A stretch of DNA of 64,000 nucleotides, from the NCBI RefSeq assembly GCF_000516985.1, contig NW_006917100.1:186001-250000 (forward strand), read 5' to 3'. This DNA comes from Pestalotiopsis fici W106-1 (lineage: Eukaryota; Ascomycota; Sordariomycetes; Amphisphaeriales; Sporocadaceae). The translations under genes and the position numbers were made by a program. Position 1 is the stretch's first letter, and the number at the start of each line of letters is the position of its first letter. The notes below the pieces were generated by a model. The model was not told the origin of the DNA and searched no databases. It saw only the letters and a list, made by a program, of their open reading frames with translations. Shown here piece by piece: positions 1-11,911 of the stretch.

Positions 1-1244
1 AATGAGAGCAGCTATGCTCCAGGGTGTTCGGCACGACATAGATAACGAGACGCTGATTGGGTTATTGATTTAGTTGTGAGCGTGTCTCGCTAAACGGCAG
101 ATCTGCGACCATGCATGTACTCTTACCTGCCTATCGTCGTTAAGCTTGAATTGATCTGCAGGGGACTCTTGGCACTCTATTGCAACGCCGTGCAACCTAA
201 TGGGAAGCGGAGCGCGCCGCCTGGAGCCAATTTGTTCGCATCTTCAGTATATGCTAAGCAGACCAAGACGGCTATTGCACCGCATTCATGATAGCTCCCA
301 TCTCCCAAATTGAATGAAGGGCGCAAGAGCTGCTTATCGTGATACTTGATTCAGGAAATGGGTCCGCTTTTACGGCCAGAGAACCAAGAAGTATAAAGGC
401 TTGCAACTCCTTGGCCCTGGTCGCTCGGCGTCCCGGCACATCTCATCGCTTACCAGGTCACCCTGCAGTGGCAGCAAGAAATAGTAATGGACCATCAACA
501 AGCCGCCATGATTCCGCCAATAGACCAACCCACGAATGCGCCCAGAATTCGAATGAAGACACCGAGCATATGTTGAACGCGGAGCCGGCCGGGTTCTTTG
601 TGCATGGATCTTATTGCTTCAAGCTATGAGAATGTCTTGTCGCTGGCTCTAATGGAAGCCAATGATTGTTTGCGATAAGTCACGAGTGCCGACGACAGGG
701 CTTTGGTGGACTGCCGCCTGCATACAACTTGGCTGCATCCTGGTGCCGTGGCTAATCATTGTATTTCATGTTGCAGCTGTGAGAACTTTGGCCAAGATGT
801 CTATATTTCTAGTTTGAAATCGAACCATCATGAAATGGCCTTTGATTTTCCGTTTGGGATCTTGAAGACTAAAGTTGCGTAGTGCTCAAAAAAGGTAACT
901 GAACAACAAGTTTGGTAGTGACGATATAGTGTCATACAGAGAGGTGTATTTCTTATTTTACAGCATAATACAGGTATAGTTTTGACAGATATATATACAG
1001 ATAGGCCCTGGACATCAGCCATTAACCTGGAATGGATCCCTACCGGCGACCCAGCTCACCAGCCTCGACTTTTGTAATCGATTGCCGAGATGGACCTACG
1101 ACCTCGAGGGCTCCCCTGATCCTGACAATCAAGATGGCAGATGCTGTTGCTTTCAGCATCGTCCTTCTGACCACATGGCCGGAGGAGAAGGATCAAGCAA
1201 GACATGGGTTGCCCCAATCCACCATCAGACCAAGAAAGGCCATT
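1..1244. other. Intergenic, no gene seen
   Basis: Open frames here are short and show neither family motifs nor convincing splice structure. The stretch next to 1245 is probably the 3' flank of the TMEM14 gene. Confidence 0.5.
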
Positions 1245-1688
1245 CTAAACTCCGAATCGGAACTCCCTGACCTTCTTTTGGTAGTACCAAGTCGCGAGAG
1301 CGCCGGTGGCACCCAAGGCAATTGGTACTGGGGCCCGTCCTCCGGTCTTGATGATGCGAGGAACGGCAGAACCAAGCAGGGCGATACTGTTGCCAAGGGC
1401 CAGCTCAGTACCATAGTCCTTGTTCTCCTTGATCAAGTAACCTGTAAATAGCGCAGTCAGCCGCTCTGGTCGGATCCTTGATCTGTTATTGAGTTAAAAC
1501 CTACCGGCAACCGCGTATGATGCACCGAGACCGACTCCCGCGACGAGGGAGGGTGTTGAACGAGTTCTCGCCCAACCCATAGTGCCACCAACAGCCACTG
1601 AATGAATGAATTAGCTGACGACTACACCATGAGAGCCCCGATGCTTCTTACAGAGGCCGGCCAATGTGAAGGAAGGGTGTTCAGCCAT
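1245..1688 (-). CDS. TMEM14 family small membrane protein
   Basis: Three exons join in frame to a protein of about 108 residues: a short start exon (MAEHPSFTLAGL), a middle exon (MGWARTRSTPSLVAGVGLG) and a last exon with ENKDYGTELALGNS and LATWYYQKKVREFRFGV. Introns have GTAAGA...CAG and GTAGGT...CAG borders. The glycine- and alanine-rich hydrophobic segments, the small size and the basic tail fit the TMEM14/UPF0136 family. Animal TMEM14C sits in the inner mitochondrial membrane and supports heme synthesis; that role is only by analogy here. The ATG at 1688 was chosen because it begins the only exon that splices in frame into the glycine-rich segment. Nothing looks broken. Confidence 0.85.
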
Positions 1689-3176
1689 GATGATTAATGT
1701 AGGTGCTGCCTCGGTCTGAAGTGACTGTGAAGGTATCGTGGGATATCGTGTTTGAGTAGCAAGTCACGGGTTGGTCGGAAGCGATGCTTGAAACAGAGAC
1801 TCTCGGCATGGATGCCAGCAGCGGACGACGATAGCGATACGCGAGCCCCGATAATTCCCCGCCGGCGGGACACTATCCGAACAATCGAACCATGGAAGGC
1901 GCATTTCAATACACTTGACGACGGGAGATAATTCTTCATTAAAAAAAGACTAAGCAATTCTATGCCGTGATTCCTGCAGATGACGAATGAAAAGTCACTT
2001 TTGCATGAATACCTATGTATTACATCAATCGAACTTGGTGCATCTTTTATTTCGCTGTGTGTTCGAGTAAAACAGTCATTGTTCTACAGTGGCTCAAGAT
2101 GCTGTGAGATCAGTGAGCTTGGCACCCTGTCTCCCCACTATAGCTGTCAGTTCTGTGGTAGCTTTTAGTGGGAGCCGCAACTAAACCCCACCAAACTTTG
2201 GTGCTCATCCAATTCTGGACACCTCTTCCATCCCAAATCGGCGCACAACTCCAGCGGAGGCATCTACCTACCCTTACCATGACACGCGCAAAGACTTGAA
2301 CTTCGCCGCCTGGGCTTGCAGCTTTGGTCGCCCCCACGATGCTCACCGAATATTACGCCCTTGCGACGATGCGATACCAGTGAAGTGCGCGGAATGAACC
2401 ATGGAGACATCCGAGACCAGTTTGATTAGATGAACAACATTCCACCACCTGTCCGACGACCTTGGAAGCTCTGCTCCCCACGATCCCCTCACGCCTTTCA
2501 TCGGTACTACGACGTGCGAAACACTTGGAGACCTTTACAACGAACCAAGTAACGGCAACACGAGAGAGAGGTTATTGACGGCTAGAGTAAAGAAGTCGAC
2601 GATCGCAAACGCCGCACCACACAAGACAAAGTTGGCAATCAAAGGCAGCAGCAGCCGATAGCCACCGAACGAATACTCCTCTGAGAATGAACAATAAGTC
2701 ACTCTGAGCATTTATTCGAGCACCTGTAGCCGCCGGCCCTGAGTTGACGCACTTCCCAGCAATGGCCTTCCGCGTGATGTGTGGAATACCACTGCGTTTC
2801 CCTTACAAACAGCATATGCCCAAAATATGCCCGTTTGCGGCTTCGACCACTCCAGACAACGCTCGGGGGTAAATATGCTGCATTGTGTGTATTAAAAAGT
2901 CTAGATGAAGCCCATGACATGCTGTCAAGTCAATGGCCAAGGGGGTATCTACAAAATTGCACCTGCGGCAACATCCATCTCCCTGCCGAGTCCGAGAAAG
3001 TCAAGCAAGACTGTTGTTCTTGACTTTGTTGTCCGTTCATCATTAAATCCTCCAACCATTGGAGTAAGGGGCCAACCTGCCCAGTCAGTGACTAGGTAGG
3101 AGGTCTGGCAGAGTCCAAAGTTTGCGTGACAAGGCCAAAGGCCTCGATGGTGTTTGAATAAATTCCTGCCAGTCCT
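1689..3176. other. Intergenic, no gene seen
   Basis: Only short overlapping open frames occur and no family motif was recognised. The left end should hold the promoter of the TMEM14 gene and the right end the 3' flank of the gene ending at 3177. Confidence 0.45.
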
Positions 3177-4157
3177 TTATTTCGGCGAGATGGGTTTCCC
3201 TCGAACTCTGCTCCAGAGCACGTCAATCATGTCCATCTCCTTTTGCACTTCAACGTCGTTGTCTTTGATCATTTCGGGGTCCGCGTTTTCTCCAAATGTG
3301 TCCACCCTCGATCTGAAGCGGCCCACCATGAGATCGAGTGCAATCTTGGGAGAAATGGCAGACAGCTCTTCTCTGAGTTTGCCTTGACTGATGGTTCTGC
3401 CTTCGCAAAGTTGCTTGACGAGAATCTCCACCATGTCCTGGCAGTTGCTGTTGAGCAGATTGTATCGGGGATGGAGAGCTAAATGCTCCGCTCCTAAAGA
3501 GAGAAAAGAGTTGGTATGATATTAGCGACAGAGAACGTACAGTTACCACTCACCCATTTTCTCAATCTGCTCATGCGTCTTTATCGTCTCGCCAACATAA
3601 TAGCAAGATGTCCAAGTTTCAATAAAATCTGGCGTGACCTCGTCGAAGCGGAACTGATTCTTGCCGAGCGCATTGATGGCCAAGTCGTCGCTCATGAGCT
3701 CATAAAAGAAGCACGGATTGAGACCTCGATCAATGACGGCAAGTGCCCAATGGTTGACGCCATCGATGCTCGCGGCCGGCGACAGTTTTGCCAGTAAACT
3801 GTAGGAATTCTTGGACAGCTTGAACCGGCCAAAGGTGATGGGAATGGTAACCAGAAACACGGCCTTGTGGGGGTCTGCCGGGTTGCAGGTCAGAGGTGGC
3901 ATGTCCTGAGCCGAGGACCCAGTGCGCTTGGCCGTGATCAACTGAAGGTACTGATTCCTCTCGTCTATGCGCCGGTTCAGTTCTGCCTGCGCAGCCTTTC
4001 CGGCATCTCTCAACTTGTGCTCATCCCTATGCGAGACTGTCAATGCCTGTTTCAACGAAGACTGGATACGGTGCTACTAGACTCACCACTTCTTCTTGAC
4101 AAAGCCCTCAGCCGCCTGGCTGGCGTTGCTGAGCTTGGCAAGGACGTCGAATCCCAT
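3177..4157 (-). CDS. Papain-like (H-N-C type) hydrolase candidate
   Basis: Three exons join in frame to about 280 residues starting MGFDVLAKLSNASQAAEGF. Introns lie near 4025-4086 (GTGAGT...CATAG) and 3491-3553 (GTGAGT...TTTAG). The centre has a HWALAVID strand, and the last exon has YNLLNSNCQDMVEIL. A His in a hydrophobic strand followed by an N-x-N-C-Q-D helix start is the layout of circularly permuted papain-fold enzymes (LRAT, PPPDE and NlpC/P60 relatives), so a thiol hydrolase or acyltransferase is plausible. The permuted fold is inferred from these two motifs only. The N terminus is alpha-helical without a clear signal peptide. The protein could also be a member of an unnamed fungal family, and no substrate can be stated. 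Confidence 0.7.
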
Positions 4158-5265
4158 GTCGAGGATAGTTGCAAGAGCCAAGACCAAGCCTGCCAGGCGG
4201 GGAGCCTCTGCTTTTCTGCTATCTGTTTTTTTAATTTTTAGTTTTTGTCAATTGGCTGCGCAAAGGAGGCCAACGGGCAAAGCGGCGGAATTGTGACCGG
4301 GTTGCACTGCCGGCGTGGTTTACGTCAGTTGCTAGTATCTGCATTAACCGGTTTCGCGCATAAATTGAGGCGTGCCGTGGCATTATTTGTTGACCAACTC
4401 GGGCCCCCGAGATGCCGAAATCCGGCAAAGTTTAAGGCATCAGCCAGCGGCCTCACAATTAGTGTAAATCAGCACCTGCCAACCATTCTGTGTGAAGTTG
4501 GGACAATGTGTAACCCTGTGTAATCAGAGTATAATCGCATTCTACAGTACTTGGGAGGTCGTCTTGTGCATAGAAGTTCCAGCAGACAGCGACCGGAGAC
4601 AGCACGGTCACAGTATGTTTTTCTTTTCTTTTTCTTTTTGCTTGTCCGTGCTCCATGGACCTGACTAATCTTGTCAAACACCAGCGCCGTTGTCGCAATC
4701 AAACGCCGACCTGGAATTTGCAGCAATCGCGAAAAAAACATTTGTCAAGAAGCCGTTCTCTTTGGCAAAACGCTGACTGAAGGCGGGGCTCAATGCGAAA
4801 ACCAAAGACGCGTACTATAACTTTGAAATATGTAGGTAGTACACAATAAAGCTTTTGGCCGATCTTGTCGGATATTTAGAGTAGTGGCTTGCCAAAACAG
4901 ACTTCTCGCTAACCAAATTCCACGACGAAACCAAGCGTCGATCTTAAAATGGAAATAATCTCAAAAAGGAAAAATCACCCAAGAAGCAATGGCCATGACT
5001 AATTGCTACGGCTTACCAATCTAGCAACGCACAAACCCAACCATTATTAGTAGTTCGTTTACTTGGGCTATTAGTAGTTTGCTTCAAGGTGTACTACGTA
5101 AATCAGCTCATATTTGAGTTTACAACGTCTGTCTGCATTCAAGATGTGATGGTTATTATAATCCAAGCATGTCGCTCGTTGTTGCTCGGCTAATTCCTCG
5201 AGCCTCCAACATCAATCGCTTCTTCTCTCAACTTGCTGTCACCACCTTCGCCGACACAAAATAAC
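4158..5265. other. Intergenic, divergent promoter region
   Basis: This lies between a minus-strand gene starting at 4157 and a plus-strand gene starting at 5266, so it holds both promoters. It includes T-rich tracts around 4620-4640 and AT-rich DNA around 4830-5160. No convincing gene was seen. Confidence 0.5.
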
Positions 5266-6481
5266 ATGGCTCCCCGCACCCACACTGCAGTCGTCACTGT
5301 CGGGCCCCGGAAGCCCCTAGAGGTCCAGCAGCGCCCTACAGTGACTCCCGAGGGCGATGAAATACTAGTCCGTTCTAGATTCACTGCCTCGACACCTCTG
5401 GATCTGCACAGAGCCGACGGCGGGCTATTGGTAGAACCGCCGCAGGTGCTGGGTGCCGTCACCGTCGGTGTAGTTGAAGATGTCGGCCCCGAAGCCAAGC
5501 TCTTCAAACCTGGCGACGAGATCTTTGGATGGGCCCACGACGGTAATGTGCGTGCGGCCCAGCAAGAGTACGTCACTGTTCCGGAATGGAAGTTTGCCAA
5601 GGTATGAGTCTACTTGGTCCCCTCTTCTTCACAGGCGCCAGAGGCTCATGCGCACGCAGATACCCAATGGATTCACCATGGAGCAGGTAGCCACTATTCC
5701 AGAGAACTTTGTCACCGTCTTCAACACCATGGCTACTGACCTTGATCTTCCGACGCCTTTCCCAAAGCCCGCGGATTATGTGCCAGAACGGGCAGAAGAA
5801 CCCATTCTCATTTGGGGAGCCGCCTCATCGGTCGGTCAACAGGCTATTCAGGTGCTGAAATACTACGGCTATCGCAATCTGATTGCCACTGCGTCGCCGG
5901 CACACCATGACTATCTGAGACAACTTGGCGCGACAGAAGCAATCGACTACCGGGACCCGGATGTAGCTGAGCGTCTTTTGAGCGTGGGCAAGAAAGTCCG
6001 CGGAGACACACAACCCGTGATTCCCATGGTGATTGATTGCATCGGCTCACAGGAGGGAAGTCTAAACTCCATCGCAAAGGTTGCGCAAAGGGGTACCAGG
6101 GTCGCCGTCATGCTACCCGTCATTTTGAAACATGCATCCAACGAGCAGATCCCCGAGTACAGCATGGAAGTCCAGGCAGCTGCGCCCTGGGCCGAGGGCG
6201 TGGAACCCAGAGGGGTACGAACACATTTTGTTTACAATGTAGGTCTACGTCACTTGTGTCCATATTGTCAATTCTGACATTCACTACAATAGAATGCCTT
6301 CTTCAAGGAGAATCTGGCATCTAAAATCATGCCGGCATTCATTGCAGAAGGTATTGTCGTCCCGCAGCGCTATCGCGTGGTCGAGGGCAAGGCAATCCTT
6401 GACCGGGCCACCAATGCACTTAATGCGCTCAGAGACGGTGTTAGTCGCGAGAAGCTGGTTTGGAGAACTAGCGAACACTAA
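5266..6481 (+). CDS. MDR-family oxidoreductase (trans-enoyl reductase type)
   Basis: A medium-chain dehydrogenase/reductase of about 365 residues encoded by three exons (5266-5601, 5660-6238, 6293-6481). The N-terminal GroES-like half has EGDEILVRSRFTAST and VLGAVTVGVVEDVGPEAKLF, with KPGDEIFGWAHDG after it. The Rossmann half has the nucleotide loop WGAASSVGQQAIQVLKYYG and an IDYRDPDV segment. The Cys and His ligands of zinc alcohol dehydrogenases are not visible, which suits an NADPH enoyl reductase or quinone oxidoreductase of the kind common in fungal secondary metabolism. No polyketide synthase lies nearby, so the partner is unknown. The ATG at 5266 follows a CT-rich leader and has a good context (AACATGGCT). 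The upstream TTG in the same frame is unlikely to be used. Confidence 0.88.
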
Positions 6482-7198
6482 AGAAAAATAATGCTACCCG
6501 TCGCTTTTTTTGGTTTTGCGCAAAGGTCGTGATTTACCACAGCGTAGTCTTGTTCGAGAGTCTGTAGGCGACTTGGTCACTCGAGCCGTTGAATGCGAGC
6601 CGAGTAGTACTATGGCAGCTACATGTGGTGAGGACACAGAGGTATATGAGCGATGAACTCGACATGAAGGAGCGTATAACAGCGCTGTTGAGTGCCAATC
6701 TACGCGTATTGCTGACCATGTCGGCAATTGGCTCCCGCAATTTCTCAGCTAGAAATGCACGTCGCGACATTTTGTAGTCTTTAGACATGCGTGTGGATAC
6801 TGAATGACGAAGGCACTCATCCTTAGCACTGATAATTGAAACATGTGGCAATCTACTGCGCAGGTGCAGCTGTTAACACTGTACCCTTTCTGTCGTACCC
6901 ATGCGAGTTGTTGGTCTCTGTGAGCGCAAGCACTCTATGAATGACCCAGATCACCAGTGGCTCACAGTAAAACCATGCCTCTTAAGACTACAGTGCAAGC
7001 AGTATCTGAACAGTTGCGACTTATGTTCATTGATTGGTCTTGATATGCACTGCCATCATGGCCAGTAGTCTATCTACCACGTATTCATTTCAGCCTTCCT
7101 CCGCGAGGCCATGTATAAACCATTTCATCATGCAACGACTTCCGACTCGTCAGATCCATCCCGGTCATGCTCGCCGCTGTCCAAAGGCAGGAGCTGCA
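6482..7198. other. Intergenic, convergent 3' flanks
   Basis: The stretch separates two converging genes. No motif-bearing frame was found. Confidence 0.5.
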
Positions 7199-7882
7199 TC
7201 AGACCTCATCGAAGCTCAGGTTCATGCCCATGCCATTAGCGTCAATGTTGGCACCATCCTGGCCCTCGTGGCCGTTTTCCTCAGTGGTGTCGGGCTCCTT
7301 GTCAAGTGTGCGTCAGCGCCAAATCTCAAACGATACCAAAGAGAAAGAGGGGATGTGTCGTACGGCCTTGACCTTCTTGGGGGTGGCAGTCTTGCGCTTC
7401 TTGACGGGAGTATCATTGACAGCTCCGTCATCGTTGTCGCCAGCGGGGACCTTCTTGTTCTTGCTGCCAGGAGTGCGGGTGGCAGCGTTCTTGCCGTTCG
7501 GGGTTGACATGCCACCATTATGCTCGTCCTTGAACCAGCCGCGCTTCAAGCCTATGAAATCTATATTAGGTAACTCATTCGACGGAAACAGGCAGGCACG
7601 TGCGAATGAGATATTTTGTTCAACCAAGAATATAATACTGGAGGTGCAGAGAATCGAGGGAAACTACTTACTGATCTGACGGAAACGCTTCCTGGTAGAT
7701 TCGACGCTGGCGCTGGCGAGATCCTCGCGGACCTTCTCCCAGTCGATGATCGAATTCATGCTGGGATCAGTGCGCTGGAGAACAGCGTGAATGATCTTGC
7801 TCTCGGTTTCTGAAAAGCAAAAGCCATTGGAAGCACCATCTGCTTCGACACCGTCGCTGTTGCTCTGCTTCTTGGCGGGCAT
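7199..7882 (-). CDS. SANT/Myb-like domain basic protein
   Basis: Three exons give a protein of about 170 residues. Residues 20-75 form a SANT/Myb-like helical unit (FSETESKIIHAVLQRT, then IDWEKVREDLASASVEST and RKRFRQIS). A lysine-rich tail follows (TPVKKRKTATPKKVKA), then an acidic C-terminal exon (EPDTTEENGHEGQDGAN). The first intron starts GTAAGTAG near 7673. The second starts GTACGA inside the basic tail and ends with AAG before GAGCCC. Small proteins of this layout are common in filamentous ascomycetes and are taken to be nuclear DNA or chromatin binders; that is inference. The start MPAKKQSNSDG is the only ATG before the domain. Confidence 0.8.
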
Positions 7883-8393
7883 CTTGGCTGTTGAGAACTT
7901 TTGTTGGAGATCAGTTGACTGCGAACCTGTGAGAATCTGGTATTGCTGTTCGTTTCTGGAATGCAGATGATAGAAGAAAGAAGAGGGAATGAAGTGTCGC
8001 TCAAAGAGACAGAGGGATGTGGTGCTGGCTGCAGAAAAAGAAACACTTTGGAGCGCCTGCCAAACTCATGACAGGGGTTAGAAAAGTCACTGAGTTGATA
8101 ACATATTTTGTTGTTGCACCTAACAATTTTGTCAATTGCGAAAGGGTGAGGTCGGAAAAAATTGTTCTTCGCTTGCAATGCCTGATCTATGTTTTGTTTT
8201 GGTCAGAGTTTCGGAAAAGGAATGATTGTTTCAGAGAGCGGCTGTTGATAACAATCTGCAGATATCAGGTTTGTGATGGAAAGCACCGGCCTGTTTGGTC
8301 TTTAACAATTGGGACAAAGTAATTGACGAGACACAATCGGAACTGCGGGGCATTTCTTTGAAAGTCAGAGTAGTAAATTTGAGACGTGACTTG

Positions 8394-8413
8394 TTGCGTC
8401 GTCAACGACGCAA
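8394..8413. repeat. Short palindrome (9-base arms, 2-base loop)
   Basis: TTGCGTCGT and ACGACGCAA are perfect reverse complements around CA. The site is intergenic, 500 bases upstream of the SANT-like gene start. It could be a dimeric regulator site or chance. Confidence 0.5.
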
Positions 8414-10526
8414 AATGTGTATTGAGCAAGGGCGTTACTGAGTCATCTTATAATTGTGCCTGCCTTGGTCATATCCTAGATCCATTTGCTTTCAAGCTAC
8501 GCGACTGCGCCGGGCTCATAAAAATCATTCGACTGATAACGCACTCTTCTAAATGAAAGATCTTGAGTGTGCTATATGCAACATTGGCACCTTATAGAAG
8601 AGAGAGCTTTTTACTGCATGCACTTCGAAAAGAATCATCCGGACCGCGATTTATGAAGTTTGGGAATTCTATTGAGCAAAGCCATGCATTCTTTGCTTGC
8701 CATATGCGGATTCTCAGTGAACTATTCCGCGTAATATTTAAATATCTTGTGCGTCAAGCCTCTATGCCATAGTTTAGTTACACACCGCGTGCCACCTATT
8801 AACTCAGACAATCTGTGCAAGTTATTTTTTTGACATGACTAAACCAATATTTTTTCTCCAGTGAAGCTCTTGGTTCCAGCCACAAGAAATTAGCTAGACC
8901 TTGGGAGGGGTTTTATGAATATGGTGTGAAGATAGAATGGAGTCTCAATGGGTGAACGCAGCACATGTTCAAACTTGGAGGCGGGGAAACTGGAAGGTTG
9001 CTCGTCACCAGAGGCCGATCACTTTCCAAGTCTGGATCTTGTGAGCTCGGTTGTCTTTTGTCTGCAGAGTTCCCTTCAAATATAATGTGTCACTTTCAAG
9101 TTCCCGCGTGCCCGTCTAAGGGAGCGAATCAGCTGGATATCATAGTTGTCACTCTCCTTATATAAAGGACCCGAGTCCCGGCCGCCACTGATAAACTCTA
9201 ACTTCACCCCATATTTTGCAGTGGCACATGATCTATTTATTACTGACACAGCTAATGGTTATCATGTCAGACTTGATATGTAGCCAATTTCATCATCGAA
9301 CCACCCTCATAACCTTTCTGTACATTACCGTGCCACAACGTTACACCCTTCATGAATCATGACATCAGGTTGATTATATCCTGGTATATTAGAGCAAGAA
9401 ACGAAAGCAATAATTACATGGGCTGATCAGGAATGTGGAGAATGCGTTGAAAGCTGTGCATCCATGTAGAGTGCAATATTGTGCCAGTGTTGCCGAGTAT
9501 CATTATCACGCTATACTCGGGAGGACTCCAAAAGGTCTGAACAAGGTCCATACTTGTTCCCAGCTGACTGAAATTGCAATCATGCCATGGCGATGTCCGT
9601 ACTTGGCGAGACCTATCCGCCTTCCTCGGAATGTCATTTGAACCATGACTTACCATCACAACGACGACTTGGATGGCAATAAGGCCTAAAGACCTCAAGT
9701 TAGGAGGCAGCACAAGGCTCACGAACTTACGTAAGGGGTCATTATTTCCTTTCAGTTTATGCTGGTTTCGAGGATTTCCCCCTGGGCGGATAGTGGATTG
9801 CCAAGGCCCTTGCGGATTCTTCAACAGTGGCGGAGTGAGTAGCAGTGACATCATTGCCTTTGGACGCCATGCAGTTCCTGGAATAGGATCCGTCGATATT
9901 TATAATCCTCGTGATTGACTAGACTACTTTACCAAAGTCATCTGGCTTTCTATCGTTCCCAAGAATGCTCCTGGTCTTGATGCACCCAGTCATGCTTATG
10001 TCCCTGTAAATTTTGGTCCAGTTTTATAAGCATACCTTGGCTTTTCTCCACCCTCAACTCAATGGGACTGGCCCCATAATACCGCGGTCATATTATGACC
10101 TGCGCCTTAGATAATACTTACAAGTCTTTAAGATGATTGTCACTCGAGGAGCGCTGCTGGTTTTGATACCTCGACAAAGCGACGAATCACATGATCCAAA
10201 TGCGTGAAATCTTATGCGTAGTAGTATTGTTAGCTTCCAATCACGCCATATTCTGCATAACTGAACGAGATGAAAATAGTATATTCGTAGACAGAGTGTA
10301 ATTCACCATCAGGGGATAATAAAGAACGACGCAGCTTATAATTCCGATTATACCATGCAGCTTTTGGTTGTAAACTGGCCACCCCTGATAGTGCACTTGA
10401 CTCTTGGCTTTGATCCTTCAGGAATGGCCGTCACGACCACAAGGACGACAAAGCTGATTGGTCGGTTCGGACTTGGGCTATACAAACTACACAACCTACC
10501 TGAATTAGATTTACTATGCTTTGATA

Positions 10527-10545
10527 TCAAGTATATATAAGTCGA
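10527..10545 (+). promoter_or_regulatory. TATA-like core promoter
   Basis: AAGTATATATAAG lies about 100 bases upstream of the ATG at 10637 and is followed by an A- and C-rich leader, as in many highly expressed fungal genes. Confidence 0.45.
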
Positions 10546-10636
10546 CAAGTTTGACCATATCAATAATAATAAACAAATCATTCATTCTCAACACCTCCTC
10601 TCCAAGAATCTTTTGTAAATCACATTTTCCACAAGT

Positions 10637-11400
10637 ATGGCCGCCGTTCAGCTTTTGCTTGCTCTTCTCAAGGCCGGTATTGAAATTGCCGGCGCAACTG
10701 TCAACGACGACAACCAGATTGTAAGCAAGACAGTTTCGAAGGTTTTGAGGAAGATTTATTAACGAATACCAGGACCTCTATAGCAAAGTCAAGGAGGGCG
10801 CTGTTCCTGGATTATGTATCCTTCAATTTACCGGCGAGACCAAGTTAGAAGAGCCGCACGACCTTGTCGGAGGCGTGGGCATCTCCTGTAAATATGGCCG
10901 AAACCGAAAACATGCTTGTAAGCTAATTTGGCCGTGTTATCGTACAGGTTTCTCAGGCAATACGATTGATTATTACATGATCTATCAATTTGAAAATATG
11001 GGTACAGATGGGTAAGTGAAGCTTGTATTTCTTCTCATCATTATTTGAAATCTTCCATGCTGATTTGCACCATAGCGAGAACAAGATCAGTGATCCCCAT
11101 ATTGGCGACTTTACAATCTCCTTTAGCGGAAGTGGTCCCCAGGTTCAGGTGCCCTTGGAAGGAAATGCGGTCCTTGACAGTTCCTGGTATGCCACTGTAT
11201 CAGGAACCGATACTTTCAGCACTGTCGGTCTGCAGGACTTGGCATTGAACCCCATTCTTATGGACAATTGTGCCGGGGATTCGGTCGATGTTATTATTGG
11301 TGATTATGAGTTTTCATCCGATTCTAATGTTGCGGATCAGCAAATCATCTATAGCATCGTTGTACCAGCAAAAGACGCGACCGGTCAGTGCCCGAGTTAA
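10637..11400 (+). CDS. Unrecognised 215-residue protein
   Basis: Exons 10637-10720, 10773-11011 and 11076-11400 join in frame to 215 residues. The start MAAVQLLLALLKAGIEIAG is an amphipathic or hydrophobic helix; it has no clear cleavage site, so secretion is uncertain. The middle has a short basic and Cys-containing stretch (CKYGRNRKHACKLIWPCY), then a region rich in beta-strand patterns (FTISFSGSGPQVQVPLEG, DSVDVIIGDYEFSS, IIYSIVVPAKD). A GTAAG...CAG pair at 10918-10947 would make an intron of only 30 bases; because it is open and in frame it is kept as coding. I do not recognise the family. A strong TATA box and a compact beta-rich product would fit an abundant cytosolic or secreted small protein, but no function is assigned. 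Confidence 0.7.
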
Positions 11401-11911
11401 TGAAGGACACTGTGATATGTACCAGTCAATGGAGAAGCGTCCTGTGTGGTACTGAATTACCAGATAGGGAACTCAGGGACAAGTGGTTAGATAGATCAGT
11501 ATGCAGCAGGTAGTAGTTTCAATAACTTGTTATGGCTGTTGTCACTTGATAGTCCCTTTTTGGTTGATGCTTTCAGGACAACCGACGGGGCCACCATTGC
11601 TATTTACCCAGTAGCATTATTCGTCGATGTACAAAAAGACATCTTTACCGCACTCAACAACTTGTTGTTTGGCAGTGCAACATGTCCCGACCACACGGAA
11701 CAATCTTTTCTCTTTGCTTGCCCCCTCTGGATGGGTGAGTGCTTCTTCATCACCCGTGACCTAGTCGTATTTATTTATTTTCAATCCTCTAACATTCTTG
11801 GGATTTCATCATTTTTCCTGTGGAATTTATCTATCTCTCATACCTAAAGGTGTATTATTGATCTACTTCTTGATTGAGAGCATTGAGATTTTACCACACG
11901 CGCAGGAGAGA
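11401..11911. other. Intergenic, convergent 3' flanks
   Basis: Separates the gene ending at 11400 from the minus-strand gene ending at 11912. No motif was found in the short frames. Confidence 0.5.

Larger units (their letters stand above)
7883..10636. other. Gene-poor region of 2.75 kb
   Basis: No confident gene. A 20-base near-perfect palindrome lies at 8394-8413. One minus-strand frame at 9414-9854 has a donor-like GTAAGT, but no family signal and no stable ORF after splicing. TATA-like GTATATATAAG near 10530, about 105 bases before the next ATG, is a good candidate core promoter for the gene at 10637. Confidence 0.45.

Noticed and set aside
9414..9854. Minus-strand frame of 146 codons with a GTAAGT donor
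   Set aside because: No family motif; splicing leads to an early stop, and the composition is not convincing for a secreted protein.
10918..10947. GTAAGC...ACAG pair as an intron in the unrecognised gene
   Set aside because: Only 30 bases, and the sequence is open and in frame without splicing.
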